DNA of 64,000 nucleotides from assembly GCF_016785945.1 (NCBI RefSeq), contig NZ_JAEMEF010000015.1, positions 21,784 through 85,783 on the forward strand, in the 5' to 3' direction. Both the position numbers and the translations under genes were made by a program. This DNA comes from Olleya sediminilitoris. Lineage in GTDB: Bacteria > Bacteroidota > Bacteroidia > Flavobacteriales > Flavobacteriaceae. The notes beneath the pieces were generated by a model. That model was not told the origin of the DNA and did no database searches. It saw nothing but the letters and a program-made list of their open reading frames with translations. Positions 8,496 through 17,223 of this stretch are shown piece after piece (the stretch's first letter is position 1; the number at the start of each line of letters is the position of its first letter).

Positions 8496-9824
8496 ATGAA
8501 TTATTTTAAGTCACTAACCACGATTACATTTTTCTTATTTTCTTATTTAGGTCTATCTCAAAGTTACGTAGGGCACTCTATTGACAACTATTCTGGAATA
8601 ATAGGTGTTATAGATAATCCTTCTAACATTGTTGATTCTAGATTTAAAACCGATATAAACCTTATGTCTGCAAGTACCTTTATAGGTAGTGATTATTACG
8701 CTATAGATTTTGGAGAATTATTTGGTGAAGATGTAGATATTGATAACACAGCACAAATATCTGCTTCTGAAAAAAACAACTTTTTTTCTAATGCAGATAT
8801 TATAGGGCCTTCATTTATGTTTAATATTAATGCTAATAACAGTATTGGTGTTATTACTAGATTAAGAGTATTTGCCAACATCAATAATATTAATGGCTCA
8901 TTATTTGAGAGTTTAAACGAATCGTTTGATGAAACTAATGATTTTGATTTTGATTCTAGTAACTTAGTTTCTACAACTCATGCTTGGGCAGAACTTGGTA
9001 TAAGTTATGGTCGTATTTTGTATGATGATTATGATCACTTTTTAAAAGGAGGTATTACTTTAAAACTATTACAAGGTGCTGGTGTATCGTTTTTTAATAG
9101 TCCAGGATTTTCAGGAAATTATGATGCATCTGCACAAACTATAGCAACTGCTGGTAGTATTAATTATGGGAGTAGAAACGATATTTATGAAGATGATCCT
9201 ATAGATTTTGAGGACTTAAAAACTGGTTTTGGTGCTGATTTAGGTTTTACATATGAGTGGAGAAGAAATAATACGACGGATGGCAAAGGGCATAATAAAT
9301 ACTTATTAAAAGTAGGATTAGCAGTTACAGATATAGGATCAATTACTTATGATGATGTAACACAATATAACTATGACTTAAACAACCAAACTGAAAGTAC
9401 CATAAATTATAATGATACTGAAGAGTTTTTAAATGAAAACTATAGTTTTACTGAAATTACAAAAAAAATTAAAGTTAATTTACCCACTGCATTACGTCTT
9501 AGTGCGGATTACCATATTGACCGATCTATATATTTAAGCTTACAAGGTGCTTTCTCATTAATTAAAAACAACACTCAATTTACTAACAAAATTAACAATG
9601 CGGTTACAATATCACCACGCATTGAGACTAAATGGTTTAGCTTTTACACTCCTGTTAGTTTTAGACAATATGATGATACTGCTTGGGGAGCAGGTTTTAG
9701 ATTAGGACCTTTAACACTTGGATCTAGTTCTATTTTATCAAATGTTATCTCAGATAATTCAAAATCAACTGACCTTTATGTAGGATTAAAAATACCAATT
9801 TACCAAAGTAAAAAATACAATTAA
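8496..9824 (+). CDS. DUF5723 family outer-membrane beta-barrel-like protein
   Basis: A 442-residue protein with a signal peptide ending around LGLSQ (about residue 22). A start of the type YSGIIGVIDNPSNIVDSRFK is followed by alternating polar/hydrophobic strands throughout and a C-terminal VGLKIPIYQSK. This pattern matches DUF5723, a Bacteroidota family of predicted outer-membrane proteins of unknown function. It is probably an outer-membrane barrel with a structural or assembly role. A clear terminator follows. Confidence 0.75.
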   Translation: MNYFKSLTTITFFLFSYLGLSQSYVGHSIDNYSGIIGVIDNPSNIVDSRFKTDINLMSASTFIGSDYYAIDFGELFGEDVDIDNTAQISASEKNNFFSNADIIGPSFMFNINANNSIGVITRLRVFANINNINGSLFESLNESFDETNDFDFDSSNLVSTTHAWAELGISYGRILYDDYDHFLKGGITLKLLQGAGVSFFNSPGFSGNYDASAQTIATAGSINYGSRNDIYEDDPIDFEDLKTGFGADLGFTYEWRRNNTTDGKGHNKYLLKVGLAVTDIGSITYDDVTQYNYDLNNQTESTINYNDTEEFLNENYSFTEITKKIKVNLPTALRLSADYHIDRSIYLSLQGAFSLIKNNTQFTNKINNAVTISPRIETKWFSFYTPVSFRQYDDTAWGAGFRLGPLTLGSSSILSNVISDNSKSTDLYVGLKIPIYQSKKYN

Positions 9825-9832
9825 TATCAAAA

Positions 9833-9866
9833 AAAAAGCCTTAATCTAATTGGATTAAGGCTTTTT
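9833..9866 (+). terminator. Bidirectional intrinsic terminator
   Basis: AAAAAGCCTTAATC and GATTAAGGCTTTTT form a 14-bp stem with a 6-base loop. It lies between the converging DUF5723 and M49 peptidase genes and has A and T tracts on both sides. Confidence 0.9.
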
Positions 9867-9894
9867 AATTTCCGCTACAGCGGTATTATTTTTT

Positions 9895-11943
9895 TTAATT
9901 TTCTTCTGGTAAGAAGTTGTAGTTTTTACTGTAAAATAACATTTGACCTTCAAAACTTTCTGGTTGTGTTACTTTAATAGCTTTAATGTTTCCGTCTGCA
10001 TCAGTTTCTGGTACTAAAACAGGATTAACAAAACCACTGTAAGGAGGAGATTTAAATTGCTTGTTACGCTCTAAAACCTCAGCATGAATTGCTTGATCTA
10101 CTTTTACACCATAACCTTCTACTAAATCTTCTACAGCCTTATAATCTCCTTCTGACTTAATACGTTGTGTTTCGCGTAATAATTGTCCAAATAAGTCATG
10201 TAATTTTTCGTAATCGTTGATGTTAAAATATGTTTTACCATCACGAGTCACTTTTTCAATAACATTGTCTGCTTGTCCTTTTTCAAAAACCCAAGCACTA
10301 ACCCATTGTCTGTTTCGCATGTGAGCTTCTTCTACGTCATCACCAAGTTTAAGTCTAATTAATTGAGACATTAATCCGTTACGAATGTAGCCATCATAAG
10401 CAGCCATACCTACTTTTTTCCAATCTTCAACTAAACCTAATTCTTGTAATTTAGGGTTGTATAAATAATATAATCCAACTAAATCTGCACGACCTTCTTC
10501 AAGTGTTGAAGCATAGTTTTTAAGTGTTTCTTTAGTTTCTCCAACACCTGGATTTAATTGTCCTGAAGCATGACCAATAACTTCGTGTAAAGCTGTATGT
10601 AATTTATCTGCTAATTGTCCATAATTTTCTTCTAGTTCATACTCTTCATCATCATGTACAAACTCTTTTAAACGACCTGTACTTCCTGCATTATTATAGG
10701 CATGAATAATGTTTCCTAAAGACACAGATTTACTTCCAACTGCTGCACGAATCCAGTTAGCATTTGGTAAGTTTACACCAATTGGTGTACTTGGTGAGGC
10801 ATCTCCAGCTTCTCCTGCCACGTTAACAACTTTGTACGTTACACCAACAACGTTTTCTTTTTTATGTTCTTTCATTAAAGGAGAATTATCTTCAAACCAT
10901 TGTGCATTTTCAGATAAAACAGCCATTTTTGCTGACATATCAAAATCGTTTATTTGTACAATAGTTTCATAAGACCCTCTATAACCTAATGGGTCATTAT
11001 AAACTTCAATAAAACTATTTATATAGTCTACATTTCCTGCAGTTGCAGCAGTCCATGCTACATTATAGTCATCCCATGTTTGTAGGTCTCCTGTTTTGTA
11101 ATATTTAATTAATAAACTTAGGGCATTACCTTGAGCTTCGTTTTCTGCTACTCCTTGAGCTAATTCTAACCATTTTACAATTTCATCAATTGCACTACCA
11201 TATAAACCTCCTGATTTATAAACACGTTCTTTTAAAGTTCCGTTTTCTTTAACCAACTGAGAGTTTAAACCATAAGACAATGGTTTTTTAGGATCCGGAG
11301 ATTTCATTTTACCATAAAAAGACTCGACATCTGCATTAGTCACATCAGGACCATAAAAGTTAACAGCACTTTCTAACACATTATCTACACCTTTAGCTTG
11401 GTTTACTTTTTTTGTGTCTTGTGTATTAAAAATAACATCAAAAGCTTCACCTTCTAAAACTGTATTAGTCTCAGCTAAAATACTTTTTAAATAATCTTGA
11501 GAAAATTCTGGAGTTAATTTATCATTTGAATAATGGTGATGTATCCCATTACTAAACCAAACACGCTTTAAATAAGTAGTAAAAGCAGACCAATTGCCTG
11601 AGCTTTTATCTCCTTTAAATTTTGTATAAACATTTTCTAGAGCTGTTCTAATTTTTAAATTATGTCTGTAATTTTGGTCCCACATTATGTCGCGACCAGC
11701 TAATCCTGCTTGTGTTAAATAATACACTAGCTTTTGCTCTTTTAAAGTTAGTTTATCCCATCCTGGAATTTGATAACGTAATATTTTAATGTCTGCAAAT
11801 TCTTCGACATTAAAGTTAAAAGCAGTCTCAACACTCTGCTTTTTTTCTGTTTTAGGTGTTTCCTCCTGTTTGGTCTTTTCGTTTCCGCAAGACACTAAAA
11901 GTGTAGCTACAAAAGCTGCACTTAATATTGATTTTAATTTCAT
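9895..11943 (-). CDS. M49 family dipeptidyl-peptidase III-like lipoprotein
   Basis: A 682-residue zinc peptidase. A lipoprotein signal (MKLKSILSAAFVATLLVSC, Cys19) predicts export and lipidation. HEVIGH at residues 453-458 is the HExxxH zinc motif of family M49, and EEGRAD near 482-487 supplies the third ligand. DPP III enzymes remove dipeptides from the N-terminus of short peptides. The length fits bacterial DPP III. Homologues in this phylum are sometimes labelled dihydrofolate reductase in databases, which the zinc motifs contradict. It is transcribed alone, towards the terminator at 9833-9866. Confidence 0.9.
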   Translation of the reverse strand: MKLKSILSAAFVATLLVSCGNEKTKQEETPKTEKKQSVETAFNFNVEEFADIKILRYQIPGWDKLTLKEQKLVYYLTQAGLAGRDIMWDQNYRHNLKIRTALENVYTKFKGDKSSGNWSAFTTYLKRVWFSNGIHHHYSNDKLTPEFSQDYLKSILAETNTVLEGEAFDVIFNTQDTKKVNQAKGVDNVLESAVNFYGPDVTNADVESFYGKMKSPDPKKPLSYGLNSQLVKENGTLKERVYKSGGLYGSAIDEIVKWLELAQGVAENEAQGNALSLLIKYYKTGDLQTWDDYNVAWTAATAGNVDYINSFIEVYNDPLGYRGSYETIVQINDFDMSAKMAVLSENAQWFEDNSPLMKEHKKENVVGVTYKVVNVAGEAGDASPSTPIGVNLPNANWIRAAVGSKSVSLGNIIHAYNNAGSTGRLKEFVHDDEEYELEENYGQLADKLHTALHEVIGHASGQLNPGVGETKETLKNYASTLEEGRADLVGLYYLYNPKLQELGLVEDWKKVGMAAYDGYIRNGLMSQLIRLKLGDDVEEAHMRNRQWVSAWVFEKGQADNVIEKVTRDGKTYFNINDYEKLHDLFGQLLRETQRIKSEGDYKAVEDLVEGYGVKVDQAIHAEVLERNKQFKSPPYSGFVNPVLVPETDADGNIKAIKVTQPESFEGQMLFYSKNYNFLPEEN

Positions 11944-12041
11944 GTTAGTTTGTTTTTAATAGTGCCTAAAGATAAGATTATTTGACATATTATAATTTGA
12001 TTATCTTTGAAATAATAAACCTTTCAATACTCCCAAAACCA

Positions 12042-13091
12042 ATGAAATACTTTAAATACATATTATTTTTATTGCTAATTGCTATCATCGCAATTGCTAT
12101 TTATGTTGCTGTACAACCAAATGATTACAGTGTTTCAAGAACCAAGACTATACAAGCTCCTACTAGTTTAATTTATAAAGAAGTTATTGATTTTAAAAAT
12201 TGGGAAGATTGGAATGCTTGGGTTGAAGAAAAACCAGACATGACTATTACATATCCTGATAAAACGGAAGGGATTGATGGCTCATACTCTTGGATTGATA
12301 ATACAGAAACTGGCACAATGACTACTACAGATACCAATCCAAATAAAACCATAACACAAACTATGCAATTTGGAGAATATCCTAGCTCTGAAGTGACTTG
12401 GTTATTTGAAGATAATAAAGATGGTAGTACTGATGTAACTTGGACAATTTCTGGTAATAATCTTCCTTTTGGATTTAAAGCATACAATGCTTTTAATGGT
12501 GGAATGGATAAGCAAATTGGACCTTATTATGAGCGTAGTTTAGAGTTATTAGATAAAAAAGTGGTTGAAAGCATGAAACAATACAGCGTAAAAGTAAATG
12601 GTGTTACAGAACATGGTGGAGGGTTTTACTTGTACAATACCACATCTGCTAAAATGGATAATTTTAAAGATAAGATAAAAGAAATGTTACCTAAAGTTGG
12701 ACAGTATTTTACAAAAAACAACATTATTCCATCTGGAGCACCTTTTGTAATTTATCATAAATGGGATTTAGAAAACAACTCAGTCATGTTTTCTTGTGCT
12801 ATGCCAACTGCTGATAAAGTTATAACTACTGAGGATGATATATTAACAGGTCAACTGCTACCTTTTAAAGCTTTAAAAACCACTTTAAAAGGAAATTACT
12901 CAAATCTTGAAGAAGCATGGAACACTGCTATGGCTTATCAAAAAGACAACAATTTAATTACAGATCAAACTGGTGTTGCTTTAGAAGTCTACTTAACAGA
13001 CCCAACAAATACTGCTAATCCTGCGGAATGGATTACCGAAATTTATTTACCATTAGCACCTAATAATAATAACACACTACAAAGTCATTAA
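12042..13091 (+). CDS. SRPBCC plus GyrI-like effector-binding protein
   Basis: The start is taken as the ATG at 12042, which gives MKYFKYILFLLLIAIIAIAIYVAV, one N-terminal membrane helix. The open frame extends 20 codons upstream but has no signal-like sequence. About residues 35-185 form an SRPBCC/polyketide-cyclase-like domain (TKTIQAPTSLIYKEVIDFKNWEDW). About 190-345 form a GyrI-like effector-binding domain with GAPFVIYHKWD. This two-domain arrangement is common in Flavobacteriaceae; no reaction is known, and small-molecule binding is expected. It is followed two bases later by crcB. Confidence 0.75.
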   Translation: MKYFKYILFLLLIAIIAIAIYVAVQPNDYSVSRTKTIQAPTSLIYKEVIDFKNWEDWNAWVEEKPDMTITYPDKTEGIDGSYSWIDNTETGTMTTTDTNPNKTITQTMQFGEYPSSEVTWLFEDNKDGSTDVTWTISGNNLPFGFKAYNAFNGGMDKQIGPYYERSLELLDKKVVESMKQYSVKVNGVTEHGGGFYLYNTTSAKMDNFKDKIKEMLPKVGQYFTKNNIIPSGAPFVIYHKWDLENNSVMFSCAMPTADKVITTEDDILTGQLLPFKALKTTLKGNYSNLEEAWNTAMAYQKDNNLITDQTGVALEVYLTDPTNTANPAEWITEIYLPLAPNNNNTLQSH

Positions 13092-13093
13092 AA

Positions 13094-13465
13094 ATGAAAC
13101 AACTTGTATTAGTTTTTATTGGTGGTGGATTTGGAAGTGTACTACGTTATATTATTGGAAAGACTTTAAACAACTCGGAAAACGGAATACCATATGGTAC
13201 CTTTTTAGCCAATATTATAGGGAGTTTATTAATTGGTTTAATTTTAGGTTTAGCGCTTAAAAATAATACACTTAGTAATAATCAAACCTTATTATTAGCT
13301 ACAGGGTTTTGTGGTGGTTTTACAACGTTTTCAACCTTTGCCTATGAAAATCATATGTTTTTAAAATCTGGAGACTTCACCAGCTTTGCTATATATACCA
13401 TAGCTAGTTTTATTCTAGGCTTTTTAGCTGTTTTTTTAGGCATTTGGTTAGCCAAGCAGTTTTAA
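13094..13465 (+). CDS. crcB: Fluoride efflux channel CrcB/Fluc
   Basis: A 123-residue protein with four hydrophobic helices. GFCGGFTTFSTFAYE (around residues 74-88) is the family signature that builds the fluoride pore and central sodium site. FGSVLRYIIG near the N-terminus is also typical. Fluc channels work as antiparallel dual-topology dimers that let fluoride leave the cell. It starts 2 bases after the preceding stop, so they probably share a transcript. No fluoride riboswitch was recognised. It converges with the DUF1684 gene with a 4-base overlap. Confidence 0.93.
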   Translation: MKQLVLVFIGGGFGSVLRYIIGKTLNNSENGIPYGTFLANIIGSLLIGLILGLALKNNTLSNNQTLLLATGFCGGFTTFSTFAYENHMFLKSGDFTSFAIYTIASFILGFLAVFLGIWLAKQF

Positions 13466-14073
13466 GGAATAACTTTGGTGTATTTTTTTACGCCAGCCTC
13501 AATACGAACATATAAAATATTGTCATTGGGTACAATAGGACAAGAATACATACTATTGTATGCGCAATATGGATTGTAAGCTGTATTAAAATCGATAAAC
13601 ATTTGATTATTTTTAGGCAACTTCACATCTATATAACGACCTCCTTTATAAGTTTCGACTCCATTGGTATTATCCATAAACGGTAAAAACAAAGCTTCCT
13701 CCTCTCCTAATTCTGCAGCCATTTCAATATCTTGATATACATTTAATTTAAGTGTTTTATTATTTAAATTAAAAGTTACTTCGCCATACTTTTTATAATC
13801 CACTACTCTATCTGTAGTCGTTTTCATTTTAAAAGACGGTTGGTTTGGAGTGCTTTTAAAATTAGCAGTAACAACATATAAGCTATCAAATTTAAAAAAA
13901 TCAAGCGTAGAAAACACTTTACGATCTCTATCTGTTAATGGAGATTTTGCTGCATCTTTAAAATCTGCATTCATTTTACGTTGGAAAGCGGTATCACCTA
14001 ACAATGGTTTTTTGTCCTGACCACAACCAATAGTAACAAAAACTATTAAAAAGAAAGTTAAATATCGTACCAT
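13462..14073 (-). CDS. DUF1684 family lipoprotein
   Basis: A 203-residue protein with lipoprotein signal MVRYLTFFLIVFVTIGC (Cys17). The later part contains GGRYIDVKLPKN, FIDFNTAYNPYCAYNSMYSCPI and a C-terminal VRIEAGVKKY. The NPYCAY-x6-CP core is the recognisable DUF1684 signature. The function of the family is unknown. It overlaps the end of crcB by 4 bases on the opposite strand. Confidence 0.8.
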   Translation of the reverse strand: MVRYLTFFLIVFVTIGCGQDKKPLLGDTAFQRKMNADFKDAAKSPLTDRDRKVFSTLDFFKFDSLYVVTANFKSTPNQPSFKMKTTTDRVVDYKKYGEVTFNLNNKTLKLNVYQDIEMAAELGEEEALFLPFMDNTNGVETYKGGRYIDVKLPKNNQMFIDFNTAYNPYCAYNSMYSCPIVPNDNILYVRIEAGVKKYTKVIP

Positions 14074-14134
14074 TACTTTTGAAAAACTATTTTAAAAATT
14101 TGTTTCAAAAATACAACTTATTCAAAATTTTGAT

Positions 14135-14142
14135 TAGCTTTG
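14135..14142 (+). promoter_or_regulatory. Possible -7 element for the MFS operon leader
   Basis: TAGCTTTG fits the Bacteroidota TAnnTTTG element. A good -33 partner at the proper distance is not obvious. Transcription from here would start near 14149 and produce a leader of about 170 bases before the MFS gene, carrying the attenuator-like elements listed next. Confidence 0.4.
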
Positions 14143-14162
14143 ACTTAACAAATTGAAGAAAA

Positions 14163-14243
14163 ATGAATTTAGTCATTACATATTTAAGTAAACAAACCTC
14201 TTGTAGAGATACAAGTAGTTGGACTTGCTATATGTTATTATGA
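14163..14243 (+). CDS. Possible 26-residue leader peptide
   Basis: A short frame, MNLVITYLSKQTSCRDTSSW and six further residues, begins at an ATG just after the putative promoter and ends upstream of a terminator hairpin. It overlaps both a GNRA-looped hairpin and the sequence that could pair with the terminator. Translation is not demonstrated; it may be chance. It is worth recording because position and overlap resemble leader peptides of attenuators. Confidence 0.25.
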   Translation: MNLVITYLSKQTSCRDTSSWTCYMLL

Positions 14244-14298
14244 TATAAATATCAATTAATACAATACAAAAAAGTCCAACCTAACGGTTGGACTTTTT
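14200..14298 (+). promoter_or_regulatory. Attenuator-like leader with alternative pairings
   Basis: Three elements are visible: hairpin CTTGTA-GAGA-TACAAG at 14200-14215 with a GNRA-type loop; GTTGGACTT at 14218-14226; and a terminator at 14268-14298 (AAAAAAGTCCAACC-TAAC-GGTTGGACTTTTT). The 14218-14226 segment is identical to part of the terminator's 3' arm, so it can pair with the 5' arm (AAGTCCAAC) and prevent the terminator from forming. The terminator lies in front of the MFS gene, and the gene on the other side is divergent, so it cannot be serving an upstream gene. The ligand or trigger is unknown. Confidence 0.5.
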
Positions 14299-14322
14299 AC
14301 ATTTATAACAACAACCAAACCA

Positions 14323-15534
14323 ATGAAAAAACTATTAAAAAATTACATTAGTACTTTTGACGGACTGTCAAAAGAAGTATGGTGGCTATCTTTAATTACC
14401 TTAATTAATAGAGCAGGTACTATGGTTATTCCTTTTTTATCGTTGTACTTAACCGAAGACTTAGGTTTTACATTATCTAACGTTGGGACAATCATGACCG
14501 CTTTTGGATTAGGATCTGTGTTAGGGTCTTGGTTAGGCGGAAAACTAACAGACAAAATTGGCTATTACAAAATCATGGTTTTTAGCTTGTTTGTTTCAGG
14601 CTTCATGTTTATTGCCTTACAGTTTTTAAAAGATATATTTAGTTTATCTCTAGGTATTTTTATACTAATGATAGTTGCAGATATGTTTAGACCTGCCATG
14701 TTTGTAGCCTTAAGTGCTTACAGTAAACCCGAAAACAAAACACGAAGCGTTACTTTAATTAGACTGGCTATTAACCTTGGGTTTTCAGCTGGACCAGCTG
14801 TTGGTGGATTAATAATTGTTGGATTGGGTTATGGTGGTTTGTTTTGGGTAGATGGTATTACTTGCATTGCAGCAACATTACTTTTAATTAAAGTTTTAAA
14901 TCCTAAAAAAACACGCATTCAAGATAACATAATTGTAGACAATCCATACTCTGCTTACAAAGACAAACCGTTTATTATATTCTTGTTTGCATTGTTTTTA
15001 TTTGGATTTATATTTTTACAGTACTTTTCTACAATGCCTTTATATTATAGAGAAATTCATGTTTTAAGTGAGCTTCAAATAGGATTATTACTTGGTGCCA
15101 ATGGTTTTTTTATATTCCTTTTAGAAATGCCATTAATTAAATATTTAGAAAGTACTCGTTTTACAAAAACTACTTTAATATTGTTTGGTGCCTACTTAAC
15201 AGCCATTAGCTTTTTAATATTAAACTTTACTAGTTGGACTGGAATATTAATTTTCGGAATGTTTTTAATGACAGTTGGAGAGATGATTGCCTTCCCTTTT
15301 GCCAACGCGTTTGCATTGCAGCAAGCCAAGAAAGGAAATCAAGGCGAATATATGGCTTTGTATTCTATAGCCTTTTCTTTTGCTCATATTTTTGGACATA
15401 AATCAGGTATGGAACTAGTGGAAGGCTATGGTTATGACAACACGTGGTACATCATGACAAGTCTAGGTGTATTATGCATGTTATTACTATTTATATTAAA
15501 ACAATACATGAAAGCAAAACCAAATGTAGCATGA
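14323..15534 (+). CDS. MFS transporter (drug-efflux-like)
   Basis: A 403-residue protein with twelve predicted helices. The loop after helix 2 reads LGGKLTDKIGYYKIMV, matching the major-facilitator motif GxLaDrxGrkxxl. It resembles MdtG/MdtH-type proton-driven exporters; the substrate is not predictable. Its stop overlaps the start of the VOC gene (ATGA), and the DJ-1-like lipoprotein follows, so all three form an operon. The leader upstream contains a probable attenuator. Confidence 0.85.
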   Translation: MKKLLKNYISTFDGLSKEVWWLSLITLINRAGTMVIPFLSLYLTEDLGFTLSNVGTIMTAFGLGSVLGSWLGGKLTDKIGYYKIMVFSLFVSGFMFIALQFLKDIFSLSLGIFILMIVADMFRPAMFVALSAYSKPENKTRSVTLIRLAINLGFSAGPAVGGLIIVGLGYGGLFWVDGITCIAATLLLIKVLNPKKTRIQDNIIVDNPYSAYKDKPFIIFLFALFLFGFIFLQYFSTMPLYYREIHVLSELQIGLLLGANGFFIFLLEMPLIKYLESTRFTKTTLILFGAYLTAISFLILNFTSWTGILIFGMFLMTVGEMIAFPFANAFALQQAKKGNQGEYMALYSIAFSFAHIFGHKSGMELVEGYGYDNTWYIMTSLGVLCMLLLFILKQYMKAKPNVA

Positions 15535-15908
15535 ATTTAAACCAAGTGACTGTTTCGTCAAGAAACCTAAAAAAAGCTGTTGCCTTTTACAAACAATTAG
15601 GCCTTAAACTTATTGTTGACGCTTTACCACGTTACGCAAGGTTTTTATGTCCTGATGGTGATGCTACATTTTCTATTCATTTAAATGAAAGTATGCAAAA
15701 TAACGACAATACTACAATTTACTTTGAAGATGATAATTTAGAATCATTAGTTATTCAACTACAACAAAAAGGAATTACTTTTACATCTCAACCTGAAGAT
15801 AAATCTTGGCTTTGGAAAGAAGCCAAATTATTAGATCCTGACGGAAATCAAATTATATTATTTAAAGCTGGTAATAACAGAATACATCCACCTTGGCGCA
15901 TTGATTAA
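15531..15908 (+). CDS. VOC (glyoxalase/bleomycin-resistance) family protein
   Basis: A 125-residue protein starting at the ATG that overlaps the MFS stop as ATGA; the frame is open further upstream but only inside the MFS gene. It has the beta-alpha-beta-beta-beta pattern of one VOC module pair: MNLNQVTVSSRNLKKAVAFYKQLGL at the start and KLLDPDGNQIILFKAG near the end. Potential metal ligands are not obvious enough to assign a reaction. Operon position with an exporter suggests detoxification; this is inference. Confidence 0.8.
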   Translation: MNLNQVTVSSRNLKKAVAFYKQLGLKLIVDALPRYARFLCPDGDATFSIHLNESMQNNDNTTIYFEDDNLESLVIQLQQKGITFTSQPEDKSWLWKEAKLLDPDGNQIILFKAGNNRIHPPWRID

Positions 15909-15911
15909 ATT

Positions 15912-16667
15912 ATGAAAAACACATTATATATTTTGACTCTAATATTATTAGTAAGCTGTAATAATATTGAAAACAAAAAAGTAGATCTTAATAATACCAA
16001 CAAAAAAGACGTTGTTAAAACTAAACAATTTCCTGACTTAAAACCCAACAGGTATAATGTAGCGTTTTTAATTATGGATGGTACTTTTAATACTGAATTG
16101 ACTGCTCCTTTTGATATTTTTCAGCACACTATTTTTAGAGAGAATATTAAAGCTATGAATGTCTTTACTGTAGCTAATACAGACCAAGCTATTACCACTT
16201 TTGAAGGCATGCGTTTGTTACCAGACTATAATTATGTAACAGATAGCTTACCTAAAATTGATATTTTAGTAGTACCAAGTGCAGAGCACCATTTAGACAC
16301 AGACCTTGAAGACAAAGCTATGATTGACTTTGTAAAACAAATTGACAAGGAAGCCCAATTTGTAACCTCACATTGTGATGGTGCTTTTGTCTTAGCCGAA
16401 GCAGGACTTTTAAATAATAAAGTGTCCACAACGTTTCCGAGTGATATAGATAAAATGCGCCAACGTTATCCAGATTTAGACATTAAAAAAGACGTTCTAT
16501 TTGTTCATGATGGTAAATATATCACGTCTGCTGGAGGCGCAAAAAGTTTTGAGGCTGCTTTGTATTTATGCGAATATCTATACGGTAAAGAAATCACACA
16601 ATCTTTAGCAGGAGGTTTAGTTATTGATTGGGATTTAAATACGATTCCGCATTTAATTGTAGATTAG
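15912..16667 (+). CDS. Exported DJ-1/PfpI family lipoprotein
   Basis: A 251-residue protein with lipoprotein signal MKNTLYILTLILLVSC (Cys16), a short linker, then a class I glutamine-amidotransferase-like domain. FLIMDGTFNTELTAPFDIF begins the domain, and VTSHCDGAFVLAEAGLL places Cys155 at the nucleophile elbow. It is related to the domain found in GlxA-type regulators, but there is no DNA-binding part. A periplasmic lipidated member is less usual than cytoplasmic ones. It starts 3 bases after the VOC gene and abuts the convergent Lrp gene without a gap. Confidence 0.8.
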   Translation: MKNTLYILTLILLVSCNNIENKKVDLNNTNKKDVVKTKQFPDLKPNRYNVAFLIMDGTFNTELTAPFDIFQHTIFRENIKAMNVFTVANTDQAITTFEGMRLLPDYNYVTDSLPKIDILVVPSAEHHLDTDLEDKAMIDFVKQIDKEAQFVTSHCDGAFVLAEAGLLNNKVSTTFPSDIDKMRQRYPDLDIKKDVLFVHDGKYITSAGGAKSFEAALYLCEYLYGKEITQSLAGGLVIDWDLNTIPHLIVD

Positions 16668-17108
16668 TTAATGCTTTGTAATCGCATTATTTTTAACCAC
16701 ATGTGACAAAATAATTTGTGTTTTACATTCGCCATAAATAATTAACTGATCAATAAAAGCTTCTAAATGTTTGTGGTTTTTTAATATGACTTCCATTACA
16801 ATATTTTCATTACCTGTAATACGATAGCAATTTACCACCTCGTCAAAAGTTTTTACCTTTTCTAAAAACGGTTTGAGTTTACCCATAAAAGCTTGCAGAG
16901 TAATCAAAGCTTTTAATTGGTAACCGACTTCATAAGGTGAAATTAAAGTAATATGATTTTGGATAATTCCTAAATCTTCCATTTTTTTAATACGCTCTGA
17001 AACAGCAGGAGAGGTTATTCCTACCTGTCTGCCAATTTCGGCATTAGACTGTCTTGCATTTTGCTGCAAACACTTTAAAATTTTCCAATTCAGACTATCA
17101 ACACTCAT
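16668..17108 (-). CDS. Lrp/AsnC family transcriptional regulator
   Basis: A 146-residue protein. Residues 1-60 form the winged helix-turn-helix (DSLNWKILKCLQQNARQSNAEIGRQVGITSPAVSERI in essence), and about 70-140 the RAM/AsnC ligand-binding domain (YRITGNENIVMEVILKNHKHLEAFI). It probably binds an amino acid and forms octamers. The gene faces the DJ-1-like gene end to end and may respond to amino-acid supply; its targets are not visible here. Confidence 0.92.
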   Translation of the reverse strand: MSVDSLNWKILKCLQQNARQSNAEIGRQVGITSPAVSERIKKMEDLGIIQNHITLISPYEVGYQLKALITLQAFMGKLKPFLEKVKTFDEVVNCYRITGNENIVMEVILKNHKHLEAFIDQLIIYGECKTQIILSHVVKNNAITKH

Positions 17109-17223
17109 ATTAAAGTAAAACTAATAAATAATTTAATAACTAAAGCAAATATAGCTTTTTGATTTAAAATCGAAAGCAAAATATGTTGTCTTGTGATTAT
17201 TTTTGATAAAAAGAAAAATTTAA

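Noticed and set aside
9895..11943. Dihydrofolate reductase, a label often given to homologues
   Set aside because: The HEVIGH and EEGRAD zinc motifs and the length show an M49 peptidase; nothing in the protein resembles DHFR.
13466..14322. Fluoride riboswitch near crcB
   Set aside because: crcB is the second gene of its unit and starts 2 bases after its neighbour; the structured leader at 14200-14298 precedes the MFS operon and shows no fluoride-riboswitch signature that I can recognise.
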